Shown in pieces: positions 48,981-59,717 of a stretch of 64,000 bases of DNA. Where the stretch lies: NCBI GenBank assembly GCA_044225675.1, contig JBGAIH010000002.1, positions 124,001 through 188,000 of the forward strand, given 5' to 3'. The translations under genes and the position numbers were made by a program. The notes under the pieces were generated by a model that did not search any database, was not told the DNA's origin, and was given only the letters and a program-made list of their open reading frames with translations. How positions within the stretch are numbered: the first letter of the stretch is position 1; the number at the start of each line of letters is the position of its first letter. This DNA is from JACMQX01 sp044225675 (GTDB lineage: Bacteria > Pseudomonadota > Gammaproteobacteria > Burkholderiales > Burkholderiaceae_C).

Positions 48981-49515
48981 GCAGTTCCGCAAACAGGCTG
49001 CAGACGGCGATCGGAAGCGGGAGGCCCAGCAAAGTTCCCAGCACATAGTGCCGCAGCCGGACGCCCGACATGGCGAGCGCGTAGTTGAGTGGCGGCGCCA
49101 CCATCAGAAAGGTCCTCAGAATGACGATGCTTGCGAGCGGTCGCTGATCCAGCCGCTGCAGCAGGCGCTGCACCCAGGGCCACCTGAGCTGCCTCAAGAC
49201 GTCGCCGCCAATGGCGCGGATGACCAGAAAGCTGAGTGTGCAGGAGACCACTGCTGCGATATAGGTGACAGCACCTCCCAGCACCTGTCCAAGAGCCAGC
49301 ACGGCGGCAAACAGAAACACCAGACCCGGAATGCGCAGCAAGCCACCCAGGCAGAACAGCAGCACGAAGATCAGCGTCCCGCGCAGCGGACGCTCCAGAA
49401 ATTCACGGCGCAGGTAGTCGAGCTCGAAGCGCTCCGTGACGCCCGAGGCCCTGGCAATCAGGGCGAGCGCAACGACAAAGAGGAGCAGCAGCCCGAGCCG
49501 CGCGTAGGAACGCAT
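48949..49515 (-). CDS. TVP38/TMEM64 (VTT domain) membrane protein
   Basis: Inner-membrane protein of 188 residues with about five hydrophobic segments. The VTT/SNARE-associated motif region is visible: LLRIPGLVFLFAAVLALGQVLGGAVTYIAAVVSCTLSFLVIRAIGG, followed by ASIVILRTFLMVAPPLNYALAMSGV. Related DedA/TVP38 proteins act in lipid scrambling. The 3' end overlaps the convergent LytS-like gene by 32 bases. Confidence 0.85.
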   Translation of the reverse strand: MRSYARLGLLLLFVVALALIARASGVTERFELDYLRREFLERPLRGTLIFVLLFCLGGLLRIPGLVFLFAAVLALGQVLGGAVTYIAAVVSCTLSFLVIRAIGGDVLRQLRWPWVQRLLQRLDQRPLASIVILRTFLMVAPPLNYALAMSGVRLRHYVLGTLLGLPLPIAVCSLFAELLMRLLDLPAR

Positions 49516-49603
49516 ACATCCTCCGTGGATTCGGCAGATGATAGCAACTCCCCCGCACGCACGGCCAACGCCGGGTACGGTGCCGAAAGACGCCGGTCGA
49601 AGA

Positions 49604-50494
49604 TCAGAAGGGCTGCTGCTGCCGTTCGTACTCCGCGCGCTTCATCCGCAGGTATTCGTCCCACTCCAGCTCATGCAGCTGGCGGGGATACTGCTCCGTG
49701 GCATTGAACCAGTGCGTCAGACGCCTGTCGAGCGCACCAGGGCCCGGCGGCACACTCAGCCGGGTGTCGATCGCCAGGTAGTAGCGCATGGCGTTTCGCT
49801 CGATCACGCCGCGCATGCCGGCGATAGGCTGGGCGACCCCTGAGGCATCGCGCCCGACGGACGTGAATCCCACCTTGCCGCGCCCGGCGGTCGCCAGATA
49901 GGCGCGCATGGCCACGCTGCCGGCCACCCCATAGTCATAGGCATAGCGCAGGCGAAGGAACGTGCGCTTGCCGTCGATCGGGACAGCCTGCAGCGCGATG
50001 CGGTAGTTGCTGGTGCCCAGGGGGCCGTCCGGCGCTTCCAGTTGCACGTCCAGGAAGTCGGGGCTGGCCGCCACCTGCCGCCAGGCGAACTCGGCGCGAT
50101 GCGCGTCTCGAAGCGGCTGCCCGGTCTTGCGTCCGATGACGACAACCAAGGTCGCGCCCGTGCCCCGCCCCGACGCCTTGCAGTACTTCGTGTTGATGTG
50201 GAGGAACAGGATCTCGCACCACTGGGACGGATCGGCCAGCACGGCCGCAGCTTCGGCAAAGGGATGGTTCATGACCGCGTCGATGTCGCCGCGAAGCCGC
50301 CCCTTCTCGTCCGCCGACTCCAGCAGCAACGGCCGTTTGAAAGGGCTTTGCGCCAGTTGATCCGCCAGTTCCGCATGCCGTGCCTTGAGCGCCGCAGGTC
50401 CGTCCTGCGCCATCACGGCGAAAGCCGATGCGACCAGCGCGCCTGCGGCTACACAGCGCGCCGCGCGGCCCCAAAATGAATGTCGGTCGGCCAT
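49604..50494 (-). CDS. Secreted protein of unknown function
   Basis: The protein has 296 residues from the ATG at 50494, which has an AGAAGGA site. The signal peptide is CVAAGALVASAFAVMAQ, cleaved near residue 30. The mature part is mixed alpha/beta, with a Cys pair W-C-EILFLHINTKY-C in the middle and a positively charged C-terminus. The segment FAEAAAVLADPSQWCEILFLH hints at a START/SRPBCC-like helix, but this is weak. I do not recognise a family. It lies just upstream of groES on the opposite strand. Confidence 0.75.
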   Translation of the reverse strand: MADRHSFWGRAARCVAAGALVASAFAVMAQDGPAALKARHAELADQLAQSPFKRPLLLESADEKGRLRGDIDAVMNHPFAEAAAVLADPSQWCEILFLHINTKYCKASGRGTGATLVVVIGRKTGQPLRDAHRAEFAWRQVAASPDFLDVQLEAPDGPLGTSNYRIALQAVPIDGKRTFLRLRYAYDYGVAGSVAMRAYLATAGRGKVGFTSVGRDASGVAQPIAGMRGVIERNAMRYYLAIDTRLSVPPGPGALDRRLTHWFNATEQYPRQLHELEWDEYLRMKRAEYERQQQPF

Positions 50495-50600
50495 GGGTTT
50501 TCCTTCTGCTTGAAAAGGCCAGACTAATGCGCTTGCACGAGGCGGCTCTGTATGCCAACGAACCTCTGGCGCGTTTCGAGGACAAGTTTCTGCCCCTGCC

Positions 50601-50629
50601 TTGAAACACGGCTCAAACGCCCTTATGAT
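50601..50629 (+). promoter_or_regulatory. groESL promoter
   Basis: TTGAAA at 50601-50606 and TATGAT at 50624-50629 with a 17-base spacer, a good sigma-70 match. The CCTTGAAAC -35 also resembles a heat-shock sigma-32 element, although the downstream CCCCAT box is not clear. CIRCE begins at the last base of the -10. Confidence 0.75.
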
Positions 50630-50655
50630 TAGCACTCGCAGGGGTTGAGTGCTAA
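50629..50655. promoter_or_regulatory. CIRCE operator (HrcA binding site)
   Basis: A perfect inverted repeat, TTAGCACTC-N9-GAGTGCTAA. It overlaps the start region of groESL transcription, so HrcA binding should block it at normal temperature. The match to the consensus is complete in both arms. Confidence 0.95.
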
Positions 50656-50749
50656 CAACACCGCCACGCCCCTCAAGTTAATGAGCACCAACTTTCGTTG
50701 AGGCTCCTTGATATCCCAAAGCCAATTGTCTTAATTCCTAGGAGATGCA

Positions 50750-51040
50750 ATGAAACTTCGTCCTCTCGCCGATCGCGTGATCGTCAAGCGTATCGACAGC
50801 GAAACCAAGACCGCCTCTGGCATCGTCATCCCCGACGCCGCAGCTGAAAAGCCGGACCAGGGTGAAGTGCTGGCCGTCGGCCCGGGCAAGAAGAACGACA
50901 AGGGCGAGATTGCCGCCATGAACGTCAAGGTCGGGGACCGCGTCCTGTTCGGCAAGTACAGCGGCCAGACCGTCAAGGTCGATGGCGACGAACTCCTCGT
51001 CATGAAGGAAGACGACCTGTTCGCGGTGGTCGAGAAGTAA
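50750..51040 (+). CDS. groES: Co-chaperonin GroES
   Basis: Seven-fold lid of the GroEL chamber, 96 residues. The N-terminal MKLRPLADRVIVKRIDSETKTASGIVIPDAA contains the mobile loop, and VLFGKYSGQTVKVDGDELLVMKEDD the C-terminal signature. An AGGAGA site precedes the ATG. It is controlled by CIRCE and followed by groEL after 42 bases. Confidence 0.98.
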   Translation: MKLRPLADRVIVKRIDSETKTASGIVIPDAAAEKPDQGEVLAVGPGKKNDKGEIAAMNVKVGDRVLFGKYSGQTVKVDGDELLVMKEDDLFAVVEK

Positions 51041-51082
51041 TTCTCCCGCCAGTCTCAACTCACTGAATGAAGGAATCTCAAA

Positions 51083-52732
<1,650 letters not shown>

Positions 52733-52763
52733 TGTCTCCCGCCGGGCTCCGCACCCGACCAGC

Positions 52764-52792
52764 AAAAAGGGCCGCGCAAGCGGCCCTTTTTT
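52764..52792 (+). terminator. Rho-independent terminator after groEL
   Basis: The stem AAAAAGGGCCGC paired with GCGGCCCTTTTT has a 4-nt loop and ends in six T, 31 bases after the groEL stop. On the minus strand the A run also gives a T tract, so it can serve the convergent DUF805 gene as well. Confidence 0.92.
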
Positions 52793-52821
52793 CTTGGCGA
52801 TCCGGTGGGGGAACGCTGCGC

Positions 52822-53205
52822 TTACTGCTCGCCGGGCGCCTTGGTCGCGTCGACAACAGCAGCGGGAGCGGCTGCGCCAGGGGCGGCACCCCAGGCATTG
52901 CTGCCTGCCTGGCTCGGCTGGATCGCCCAGTACAACAGCACCAGCCAGCCCACGAACGGGATCAGCCAGAGCAGCAGGAACCAGCCCGACTTGCCGATGT
53001 CATGCAGCCGGCGTGCACCGACGCCCAGCCCGGGCAGCAGCAGGGCCAGGCTGATGACGCCCTGCAGGGCGTTGCTGAACATGCCGATGATGACCATCAG
53101 CACAAACTGGAACAACGCAAACCACCAGAACTCCGGACGCCCGGCGCGCCCCTCGAAGTCCACGTATTTGGTCAGGCAGGTCTTGACCGCTTCTGTGAAA
53201 TTCAT
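52822..53205 (-). CDS. DUF805 membrane protein
   Basis: Small inner-membrane protein of 127 residues. The DUF805 pattern is complete: YVDFEGRAGRPEFWWFALF, then two helices, ARRLHDIGKSGWFLLLWLIPFVGWLVLLYWAIQPSQ. The C-terminal tail after residue 100 is Ala and Pro rich. The function of the family is unknown. It converges on groEL. Confidence 0.93.
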   Translation of the reverse strand: MNFTEAVKTCLTKYVDFEGRAGRPEFWWFALFQFVLMVIIGMFSNALQGVISLALLLPGLGVGARRLHDIGKSGWFLLLWLIPFVGWLVLLYWAIQPSQAGSNAWGAAPGAAAPAAVVDATKAPGEQ

Positions 53206-53271
53206 GAACAGATCCTCCTCGCAGGTTGATGCGGGGCACGTGCCCCAGCCGCATGATACGGCGCGGCCGGC

Positions 53272-53898
53272 TCAGGCGGGCAACAGCGTTGCCAGCGCGT
53301 CCCCCAGTGCAGCCGCGGACTCGAACCGGATGCCATGCCAGCCGAGCTGGCGAGCTGCCTCCACGTTGGCAGGCATGTCGTCCACGAAGACGGTCTGGGA
53401 CGGCTCCAGCCCGTGCCGGTCCGCCAGAAGGTCGAAGATCGCGCGGTCCGGCTTGACCAGGCTCACGTCGCCAGAGAACACGCCGCCGTCGAACCAGCCG
53501 ATGAAGGGGTGGCGCTCTTCCAGCGCCCGCGCATAGGGCGCCGGCATGTTCGAGAGGTAGTACAGCCGCACGTCGCCCCGGCTCTCCCTGCGATCGCGCA
53601 GTCGGGCCAGCAGGTCGACCGTCGCCTCGATCGGCGCCATGCGCTCGCCCAACGGCGACAGCATGGCATCGAGCGGGGCATGAGGCAGATCCAGCCGCGC
53701 CGCCGTACGGTGCAGCATGTCCTCGAACCCGTGGCTGCCGCGGTCGAATCCGAGCCAGTCCTCATGGTCGAACAGCGCGCGAGCCAGCGCATGGGCGGCG
53801 TCCGCCGTCGGTGCCAGGTGGGCGAAATGCTTTTGCATCAGGCTCACCGGCTGCCATTCGAAAAGAACAGCGCCGAAGTCGAAGACGATGTTCTTCAT
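53272..53898 (-). CDS. HAD-family phosphatase (YihX-like)
   Basis: HAD hydrolase of 208 residues. Motif I is FDFGAVLFEW with nucleophile D7 and Gly at +2, the variant seen in YihX-type phosphatases. Motif II is YYLSNMPAPYA, and motif III/IV is SLVKPDRAIFD then TVFVDDMPANVEAA. E. coli YihX dephosphorylates alpha-glucose-1-phosphate. Its start overlaps pgi by 4 bases and it is the last gene of the afuABC-tal-pgi run, so a sugar-phosphate substrate is plausible but not proven. Confidence 0.88.
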   Translation of the reverse strand: MKNIVFDFGAVLFEWQPVSLMQKHFAHLAPTADAAHALARALFDHEDWLGFDRGSHGFEDMLHRTAARLDLPHAPLDAMLSPLGERMAPIEATVDLLARLRDRRESRGDVRLYYLSNMPAPYARALEERHPFIGWFDGGVFSGDVSLVKPDRAIFDLLADRHGLEPSQTVFVDDMPANVEAARQLGWHGIRFESAAALGDALATLLPA

Positions 53899-55439
53899 CC
53901 ACGCAAGCGCGCGAGCAGCCCTGCCGTCGATGCGTCCAGACCCTCGGTCCCGCGGTCCACGTCGGTCAGGCGCGGCTCCAGGTCACGTGCGAGGACCTTG
54001 CCCAGCTCCACGCCCCACTGATCGAAGCTGTTGATGCCCCAGACCGATCCGCTGGTGAACACGCGGTGCTCTTGCAGGGCGATCAAGGCGCCCAGGCTCG
54101 CCGGGCTGAGTTCATCGAGCACCAGGAACGTGCTCGGCCGATTGCCCGGGAAATGGCGGTGACCGCCGGGATCGGCCTGGCCGGCCAGGAGCGCCTGGGA
54201 CTGGGCCAGCGCGTTGGCCAGCAACTGGGACTGGTGCCCGGCCAGCGCATGAGCCGCCCGACGCACCGCGATGAACTCCACCGGAATCACGTCCGTTCCC
54301 TGGTGCAGCATCTGGAAGAACGCATGCTGGCCATTCGTCCCCGGCTCGCCCCACAGCACGGGCGAGGTGTGAAACGGCAGCGCCTGGCCATCCCTGTCCA
54401 CGCGCTTGCCGTTGCTCTCCATCTCCAGCTGCTGCAGATAGGCCGGCAGGCGGCGCAGCCCGCTGTGATACGGGGCGATGCTGCGGCTGGTGAAGCCATG
54501 GAAGTTGCGGTACCAGACGTCCAGCAGACCGAGCCGCACTGGCAGATTGCGCTGGAGCGGCTGCCGACGGAAGTGCTCGTCCATGGCATGCGCACCGGCG
54601 AGCAGATCGCGGAAGGCGGCCGCGCCAATGGAAATCGCCACCGGCAGACCAATGGCCGACCAGAGCGAGTAGCGCCCGCCGACCCAGTCGTGAAACCCGA
54701 ACATGGTGGTCACGCCGAACTCGCGGGCGCCGGCCCTGTTCGTGGTGAGCGCCACGAAATGTCGCGCGGTGTCCTTGCCTCCTTCAGCCTCGAACCAGCT
54801 GCGCGCCGAGCGTGCATTGGTCATGGTCTCGATGGTGGTGAAGGTCTTCGAGGCGATGAGAAACAGGGTGCTCTCGGGACGCAGGCCGGCGAGCACGCCC
54901 GCCAGCTCGTGCCCGTCGACGTTCGACACGAAGTGAAACCGTTTGCCCCTGACGGCGTGGGCCTGCAGGGCCAGCGTGGCCATCTGCGGACCGAGATCCG
55001 AGCCACCGATGCCGATGTTGACCACATCAGTGATCGATGCATCCCCCCGCACCTGATCGGCATAGGCCAGCATGGCGTCCAGCGTCTGGTGAACGTCTGC
55101 CAGCTGCAGCGAATCGTCCGAGCCTCGGGGCTGACGCAGCCAGACATGGCCGACGGCCCGCCGTTCGGTGCTGTTGATGGCCTCGCCCGCGAACATCGCA
55201 TCGCGATGCTGCTCCAGTCCGCATGCGCGGGCCATCTCGATCAGCAGGGCCTCCGCCTCGCGATCGATCAGGTTCTTGGACAGATCGGCAAAGACGTGCG
55301 GCGCATCCTGGCTGAAGTCCGCAAACCGCTGTGCGTCGGCCGCCAGCGCCTCGCGGGCATCGAAGCGGCGGCCGACCGCGTCGTAATGGGCCGCCAGCCG
55401 CGGCCAGGCCGCCGTCCGGTCACAGCGCACGCGTTCCAT
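53895..55439 (-). CDS. pgi: Glucose-6-phosphate isomerase
   Basis: Interconverts glucose-6-phosphate and fructose-6-phosphate. The protein has 514 residues. VNIGIGGSDLGPQM, the signature DWVGGRYSLWSAIGLPV and the second signature GINSFDQWGVELGK are all present. It begins 5 bases after tal. In organisms lacking phosphofructokinase this enzyme feeds fructose-6-phosphate back to the Entner-Doudoroff route opened by zwf. Confidence 0.97.
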   Translation of the reverse strand: MERVRCDRTAAWPRLAAHYDAVGRRFDAREALAADAQRFADFSQDAPHVFADLSKNLIDREAEALLIEMARACGLEQHRDAMFAGEAINSTERRAVGHVWLRQPRGSDDSLQLADVHQTLDAMLAYADQVRGDASITDVVNIGIGGSDLGPQMATLALQAHAVRGKRFHFVSNVDGHELAGVLAGLRPESTLFLIASKTFTTIETMTNARSARSWFEAEGGKDTARHFVALTTNRAGAREFGVTTMFGFHDWVGGRYSLWSAIGLPVAISIGAAAFRDLLAGAHAMDEHFRRQPLQRNLPVRLGLLDVWYRNFHGFTSRSIAPYHSGLRRLPAYLQQLEMESNGKRVDRDGQALPFHTSPVLWGEPGTNGQHAFFQMLHQGTDVIPVEFIAVRRAAHALAGHQSQLLANALAQSQALLAGQADPGGHRHFPGNRPSTFLVLDELSPASLGALIALQEHRVFTSGSVWGINSFDQWGVELGKVLARDLEPRLTDVDRGTEGLDASTAGLLARLRG

Positions 55440-55444
55440 GGCGC

Positions 55445-56392
55445 TCAGGCCGCCAGCATGAGCTGCTCGAGCTTGACGGCATCGGCCGCGAACGCCCGGA
55501 TGCCCTCGGCGAGCTTTTCGGTCGCCATTGCGTCCTCATTGAGCGCATAGCGAAAACCTGCTTCGTCGAAGTTCACGGCAGGCAGGTCCAGCGCCTGGGC
55601 AGCCTTCGGCTCCAACGCCCGCGACAGCGGCGCCTCGGATGCGGCCAGCTGGGCCAGCAACTCGGGCGAGATGGTCAGCAGGTCGCACCCGGCCAGCGCC
55701 GTGATCTGGCCGACGTTGCGAAAGCTCGCGCCCATCACTTCGGTCGCGATACCGAACTTCTTGTAATGGTTGTAGATCTGCCGGACCGATCGGACACCGG
55801 GATCGTTGGCGCCGGAATTGGCGGCTTCGTCCCACTTGTCGCCCGCGGACTTCTTGTACCAGTCGTAGATCCGTCCGACGAAAGGCGAGATCAGCTGGAC
55901 CTTCGCCTGTCCGCACGCCACGGCCTGGCAGAAGGAGAACAGCAGCGTCAGGTTGGTGTGGATGCCCCGCTCCTCGAGCCGACGCGCCGCCTCGATGCCT
56001 TCCCAGGTCGCCGCAATCTTGATGAGCACCCGATCGATATGGATGCCCTGGGCCTGGTACAGCTCGATGATCCGCTCGGCCCGCACGAAGGTGGCGCTGG
56101 CATCGAAGCTCAGCCGCGCGTCGACCTCGGTCGAGACGCGCCCCGGAATGATCGACAGGATCTCCGCGCCGAAACGCACCAGCAGCCGGTCCATGACCTC
56201 GTCCAGCGGCTTGCCGCGAAACTGCCGCACCGTCTCCTCCAGCAGGGGCTGGTACTCGGGTTTCTGCACGGCCTTGAGGATCAGCGACGGATTGGTCGTC
56301 GCGTCCTGCGGCTTGAAGGCGTCGAGCTGCCGGAAGTCCCCGGTGTCGGCGACCACGGTGGTGAACTGCTTGAGCGATTCGAGTTGGTTCAT
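55445..56392 (-). CDS. tal: Transaldolase
   Basis: Non-oxidative pentose phosphate enzyme, 315 residues, TalB type. The early signature ATTNPSLILKA is present, and the Schiff-base lysine is K125 in LIKIAATWEGIEAA. It lies between the ABC ATPase gene (44 bases upstream) and pgi (5 bases downstream). Transaldolase substrates include sedoheptulose-7-phosphate and fructose-6-phosphate. Confidence 0.97.
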   Translation of the reverse strand: MNQLESLKQFTTVVADTGDFRQLDAFKPQDATTNPSLILKAVQKPEYQPLLEETVRQFRGKPLDEVMDRLLVRFGAEILSIIPGRVSTEVDARLSFDASATFVRAERIIELYQAQGIHIDRVLIKIAATWEGIEAARRLEERGIHTNLTLLFSFCQAVACGQAKVQLISPFVGRIYDWYKKSAGDKWDEAANSGANDPGVRSVRQIYNHYKKFGIATEVMGASFRNVGQITALAGCDLLTISPELLAQLAASEAPLSRALEPKAAQALDLPAVNFDEAGFRYALNEDAMATEKLAEGIRAFAADAVKLEQLMLAA

Positions 56393-56436
56393 GGACGCAT
56401 TATCCGGCGCCGCGGCCTGCCGGTCGGTGAAGCGGG

Positions 56437-57495
56437 TTACGAAACCTGAACGACCGACACGCCGTGCGCGCCCAGGGTCAGCCCGGCGTCTTCACCCACC
56501 TGCAGGACCCGCGCCAGCTCGGGCGAGGTCACGAAGATCGAGCCGAGTTCGGTCTCGAAGGTGTACTCGAACAGGCTGCCCAGGTAGGCCGATTTGAGCA
56601 GGCGGCCAGCCAGGCCTGACCCCGGCGCCCCGATCTGCCAGGCCTCCGGCCGCACGGCCACCTTCACGGAACCCTGATGCACGCTCTGGCGCGGCACGAT
56701 GCGCAGCGCCCCGAGGTGGACGATGCCCGATGCATCGGCCTGCGCGGGAAACAGCATCGCTTCCCCCATGAAGCCGGCCACGAACTCGGACTGCGGAAAC
56801 TCGTAGAGTTCCTGCGGCGTGCCGCGCTGGGCGATCACGCCGTGATCCATCACGATGATCTGGTCGCTCACCGCCAGCGCCTCGCTCTGGTCGTGCGTCA
56901 CATAGGCCACGGTCAGTTTCAGGCGCTGCTGCAGCGAACGGATCTCCTCGCGCATCTCGCGGCGCAGACGCGCATCGAGGTTGGACAGCGGCTCGTCAAA
57001 GAGCAGCACCGCCGGCTCCAGCACCAGCGCACGCGCCAGGGCCACGCGCTGCTGCTGCCCGCCGGACAGCTCGCTTGGCAGTCGGGTGTCGAAGCCGGTC
57101 AGGCCCACGCCCGCCAGGGCCTCGCGCGCGAGGCCCTCGGCACGGGCGCGCGCCATGCCGCTGACCGTCATGCCGTAGGCCACGTTGGCCAGCACATCCA
57201 TGTGCGGAAACAGGGCGTAGCTCTGGAACACCAGGCTGACGTTGCGGTCTGCCGGGCCGAGCGTGGTGACTTCCTTGCCGTCGATGAAGATCTGGCCGCC
57301 GGTCGGCGACTCCAGGCCCGCGATCATGCGCAGCGTCGTGGTCTTGCCGCAACCCGAGGGCCCGAGGATGGTCGTGAGCGTGCCCTTGGGCACCTCGAAG
57401 CTGATGCCGTCGACCGCCAGCGGCGCTGCCGGGTCGGCTCCATAGCGCTTGCTGACGTTGCGGAATTCGATGCCTGCCGTGGACGATTGGCTCAT
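56437..57495 (-). CDS. afuC: ABC transporter ATP-binding protein (AfuC/FbpC-type)
   Basis: ATPase of an importer, 352 residues from the ATG at 57495, which overlaps the permease stop as ATGA. Walker A is GPSGCGKTT at 45-53, the signature LSGGQQQRVALARAL, Walker B LLFDEPLSNLDARLR, and the H-loop THDQSEA. A C-terminal TOBE-like regulatory domain starts near 250. Automated names would be ferric or spermidine/putrescine transport. The genetic context points instead to phosphorylated sugars. Confidence 0.9.
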   Translation of the reverse strand: MSQSSTAGIEFRNVSKRYGADPAAPLAVDGISFEVPKGTLTTILGPSGCGKTTTLRMIAGLESPTGGQIFIDGKEVTTLGPADRNVSLVFQSYALFPHMDVLANVAYGMTVSGMARARAEGLAREALAGVGLTGFDTRLPSELSGGQQQRVALARALVLEPAVLLFDEPLSNLDARLRREMREEIRSLQQRLKLTVAYVTHDQSEALAVSDQIIVMDHGVIAQRGTPQELYEFPQSEFVAGFMGEAMLFPAQADASGIVHLGALRIVPRQSVHQGSVKVAVRPEAWQIGAPGSGLAGRLLKSAYLGSLFEYTFETELGSIFVTSPELARVLQVGEDAGLTLGAHGVSVVQVS

Positions 57496-59717
57496 GTCTG
57501 ACCCTGGATGAACTTGATGGGAGGCTGCGTGGACGAGCCCGCCTTGCGCCGGCCGAGCCGCCGCTCGCCCACGACGAACTGGATGAGCATGATGGCCAGC
57601 GACATGAGGATCATGAGCACCGTGCAGTAGGCCAGTGCCACGCCGTAGTCGCCATTGCCGACGCGGCCGATGATGTAGGTCGTGGCGAGTTCGTTCTCCG
57701 CCGTGACGAGAAAGATCACGGCCGACACCGTGGTCATCGCACGCACGAAGCTGTAGACGAGCGCTGCCACGAGCGCCGGCTTGAGCAGCGGGAGCACCAC
57801 CTTGAACAGCGTCTGCGCCGTGGAGGCCCGCAGCATCACCGAGGCCTCGTCCAGCGACTTGTCGAGCTGACGGAACGCTGCCGTGCCCGCCCGCACGCCC
57901 ACCGGCAGATTGCGGAACATGAAGCACAGCACGATGATCAGGCCGGTGCCGGTCAGCTCGAACGGCGGCACGTTGAACGCGAGGATGTAGCTCACCCCCA
58001 GCACGGTGCCCGGGATGGCGAAGGCCAGCAGCGCGGCGAACTCGAAGAAGCCCTGCCCCTTGAACTCGGTACGTGCCAGCAGCCAGGCGATCAGCAGGCC
58101 GATGGCCGCGGTCGCAGGGGCGGCGATGCCGGCGAGCTTGACCGTGGTGAAGAACGAGTTCCAGGCCGTGCCGGCCCACACGAGGCCGAACTGGCCCCAC
58201 TCCACCGCAAACGCGGTGCGAAAGTGCGCCAGCGTCAGCGTCCAGTCACGGCCCCAGGTCTGCACGAACCCGCCCGCGAACGCAAAGCAGTACACCACGA
58301 CGGTGAAGGCCAGCCAGGGCAGCGCGACGGCATGGGTGAGCCGCCGCACACCGTCCGGCAGGGCCATGGCGATGCCGGCGTCGCCCTTGCCGCTGACGGT
58401 GGTGTAGTTCTGCCTGCCCAGCAGGCCGCGCTGGATCGCAAAGACCGCCAGCGCGAACAGCGTGAGAATCCACGCCAGCGAAGCGGCCCGCCCCTGGTCG
58501 TACTGCGCGCCGACGATCGCGAAGAAGATCTCCGTCGACAGGACCGAGAACTGCCCGCCCACCACGATCGGATTGCCGAAGTCGGCCATGCTCTCGATGA
58601 AGCCGACCAGGAAGGCGTTGGCCAGGCCCGGCTTGAGCAGGGGCAGCGTCACGGTGTAGAAGGTCTTGCGGCGATCGGCGCGCAAGGTCTGCGCCGCCTC
58701 TTCCAGACTGGGCGAGACACCCTGCACCACGCCGCGCATGATCATGAACGCGATCGGCGTGAAGGCGAACATCTGCGCGATCCACACGCCGAACATGCCG
58801 TAGAACCAGCGACTCGGCGTGATTCCGAACGCATATTCCAGAAACTGGTTGACCATGCCCGCACGGCCGAACAGCAGGATCAGGCCGAGGCCGACCACGA
58901 AGGGCGGCGTGATGATGGGCAGAAGAGCCAGCACCTTGAGCGGGCTCTGCCAGCGCAGTGCGCCACGCTCGGCCATCAGCGCCATCATCGTGCCCAGCAC
59001 GGTCGTGCCGGCTGCCGTGAGCAGGCCCAGCATCAGCGTGTTCCAGGCCACGCCGCAGCGCACGCCACCTGCCACGCAGGACAGCGACCAGACCCGGTCG
59101 TTGCCGATGCGCGCATAGATCGCAGCCAGCGACCAGTGGCCCTCTTCATTGATGAACGCCCCATACAGGGCCTTGATGACCGGAAACGCGATGAACAGCA
59201 GCAGCAGCACCGCGCAGCCCACCACGCTCGCCGCCACGAACATGTCACCCTTGAAGTACCCCCGGCGCGCGATGCCGAAGGCCGTCAGCATGATGAGCGA
59301 GGTCAGCGCGAGGGCTGCGCCCGCCCCCATGCCGAACTGCTGAATGGCCAGTTCCCCGAAGCGCGCGTTGAAGAATTCGAACGACCAGCCCTTCGCCCCA
59401 ATCAGAAAGCCGCTGGCTGCCAGCCCCACCCCGCCCACGAGGCCGCCGGCCAGCAGCCAGTTGGACTGCTGGCGCCCGGCGGGCATGCCGAGGGCGGCTG
59501 CCCCCATGACGAGGCCGACCAGCCCGACGAGCAGCCACTTGCGGCCATGAACGATGGACTGGACCAGGCCATTCGCGGTCTCAGGCCCGCCGAGCAGTTG
59601 CGGCAGCACGCTGTACCAGGCGCTGTCCTGCACCGCGTACCAGGGCAGCGCAAGGTAGGCGAGCAGGCCGACGACGACCCACAGGCGGATCGCCGCGTTG
59701 GGACTTCTCGCGCTCAT
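57492..59717 (-). CDS. afuB: ABC transporter permease with two fused membrane domains (AfuB/FbpB-type)
   Basis: The protein has 741 residues and about 12 or more membrane segments. Two EAA-type loops are present, one per half: PSLEEAAQTLRADRRKTFYTVTLPLLKPGLANAFLVGF and KSLDEASVMLRASTAQTLFKVVLPLLKPALVAALVYSF. A fused permease of this size is typical for AfuB/FbpB. The N-terminal quarter holds extra helices. It overlaps the binding-protein stop by 4 bases. Confidence 0.93.
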   Translation of the reverse strand: MSARSPNAAIRLWVVVGLLAYLALPWYAVQDSAWYSVLPQLLGGPETANGLVQSIVHGRKWLLVGLVGLVMGAAALGMPAGRQQSNWLLAGGLVGGVGLAASGFLIGAKGWSFEFFNARFGELAIQQFGMGAGAALALTSLIMLTAFGIARRGYFKGDMFVAASVVGCAVLLLLFIAFPVIKALYGAFINEEGHWSLAAIYARIGNDRVWSLSCVAGGVRCGVAWNTLMLGLLTAAGTTVLGTMMALMAERGALRWQSPLKVLALLPIITPPFVVGLGLILLFGRAGMVNQFLEYAFGITPSRWFYGMFGVWIAQMFAFTPIAFMIMRGVVQGVSPSLEEAAQTLRADRRKTFYTVTLPLLKPGLANAFLVGFIESMADFGNPIVVGGQFSVLSTEIFFAIVGAQYDQGRAASLAWILTLFALAVFAIQRGLLGRQNYTTVSGKGDAGIAMALPDGVRRLTHAVALPWLAFTVVVYCFAFAGGFVQTWGRDWTLTLAHFRTAFAVEWGQFGLVWAGTAWNSFFTTVKLAGIAAPATAAIGLLIAWLLARTEFKGQGFFEFAALLAFAIPGTVLGVSYILAFNVPPFELTGTGLIIVLCFMFRNLPVGVRAGTAAFRQLDKSLDEASVMLRASTAQTLFKVVLPLLKPALVAALVYSFVRAMTTVSAVIFLVTAENELATTYIIGRVGNGDYGVALAYCTVLMILMSLAIMLIQFVVGERRLGRRKAGSSTQPPIKFIQGQT

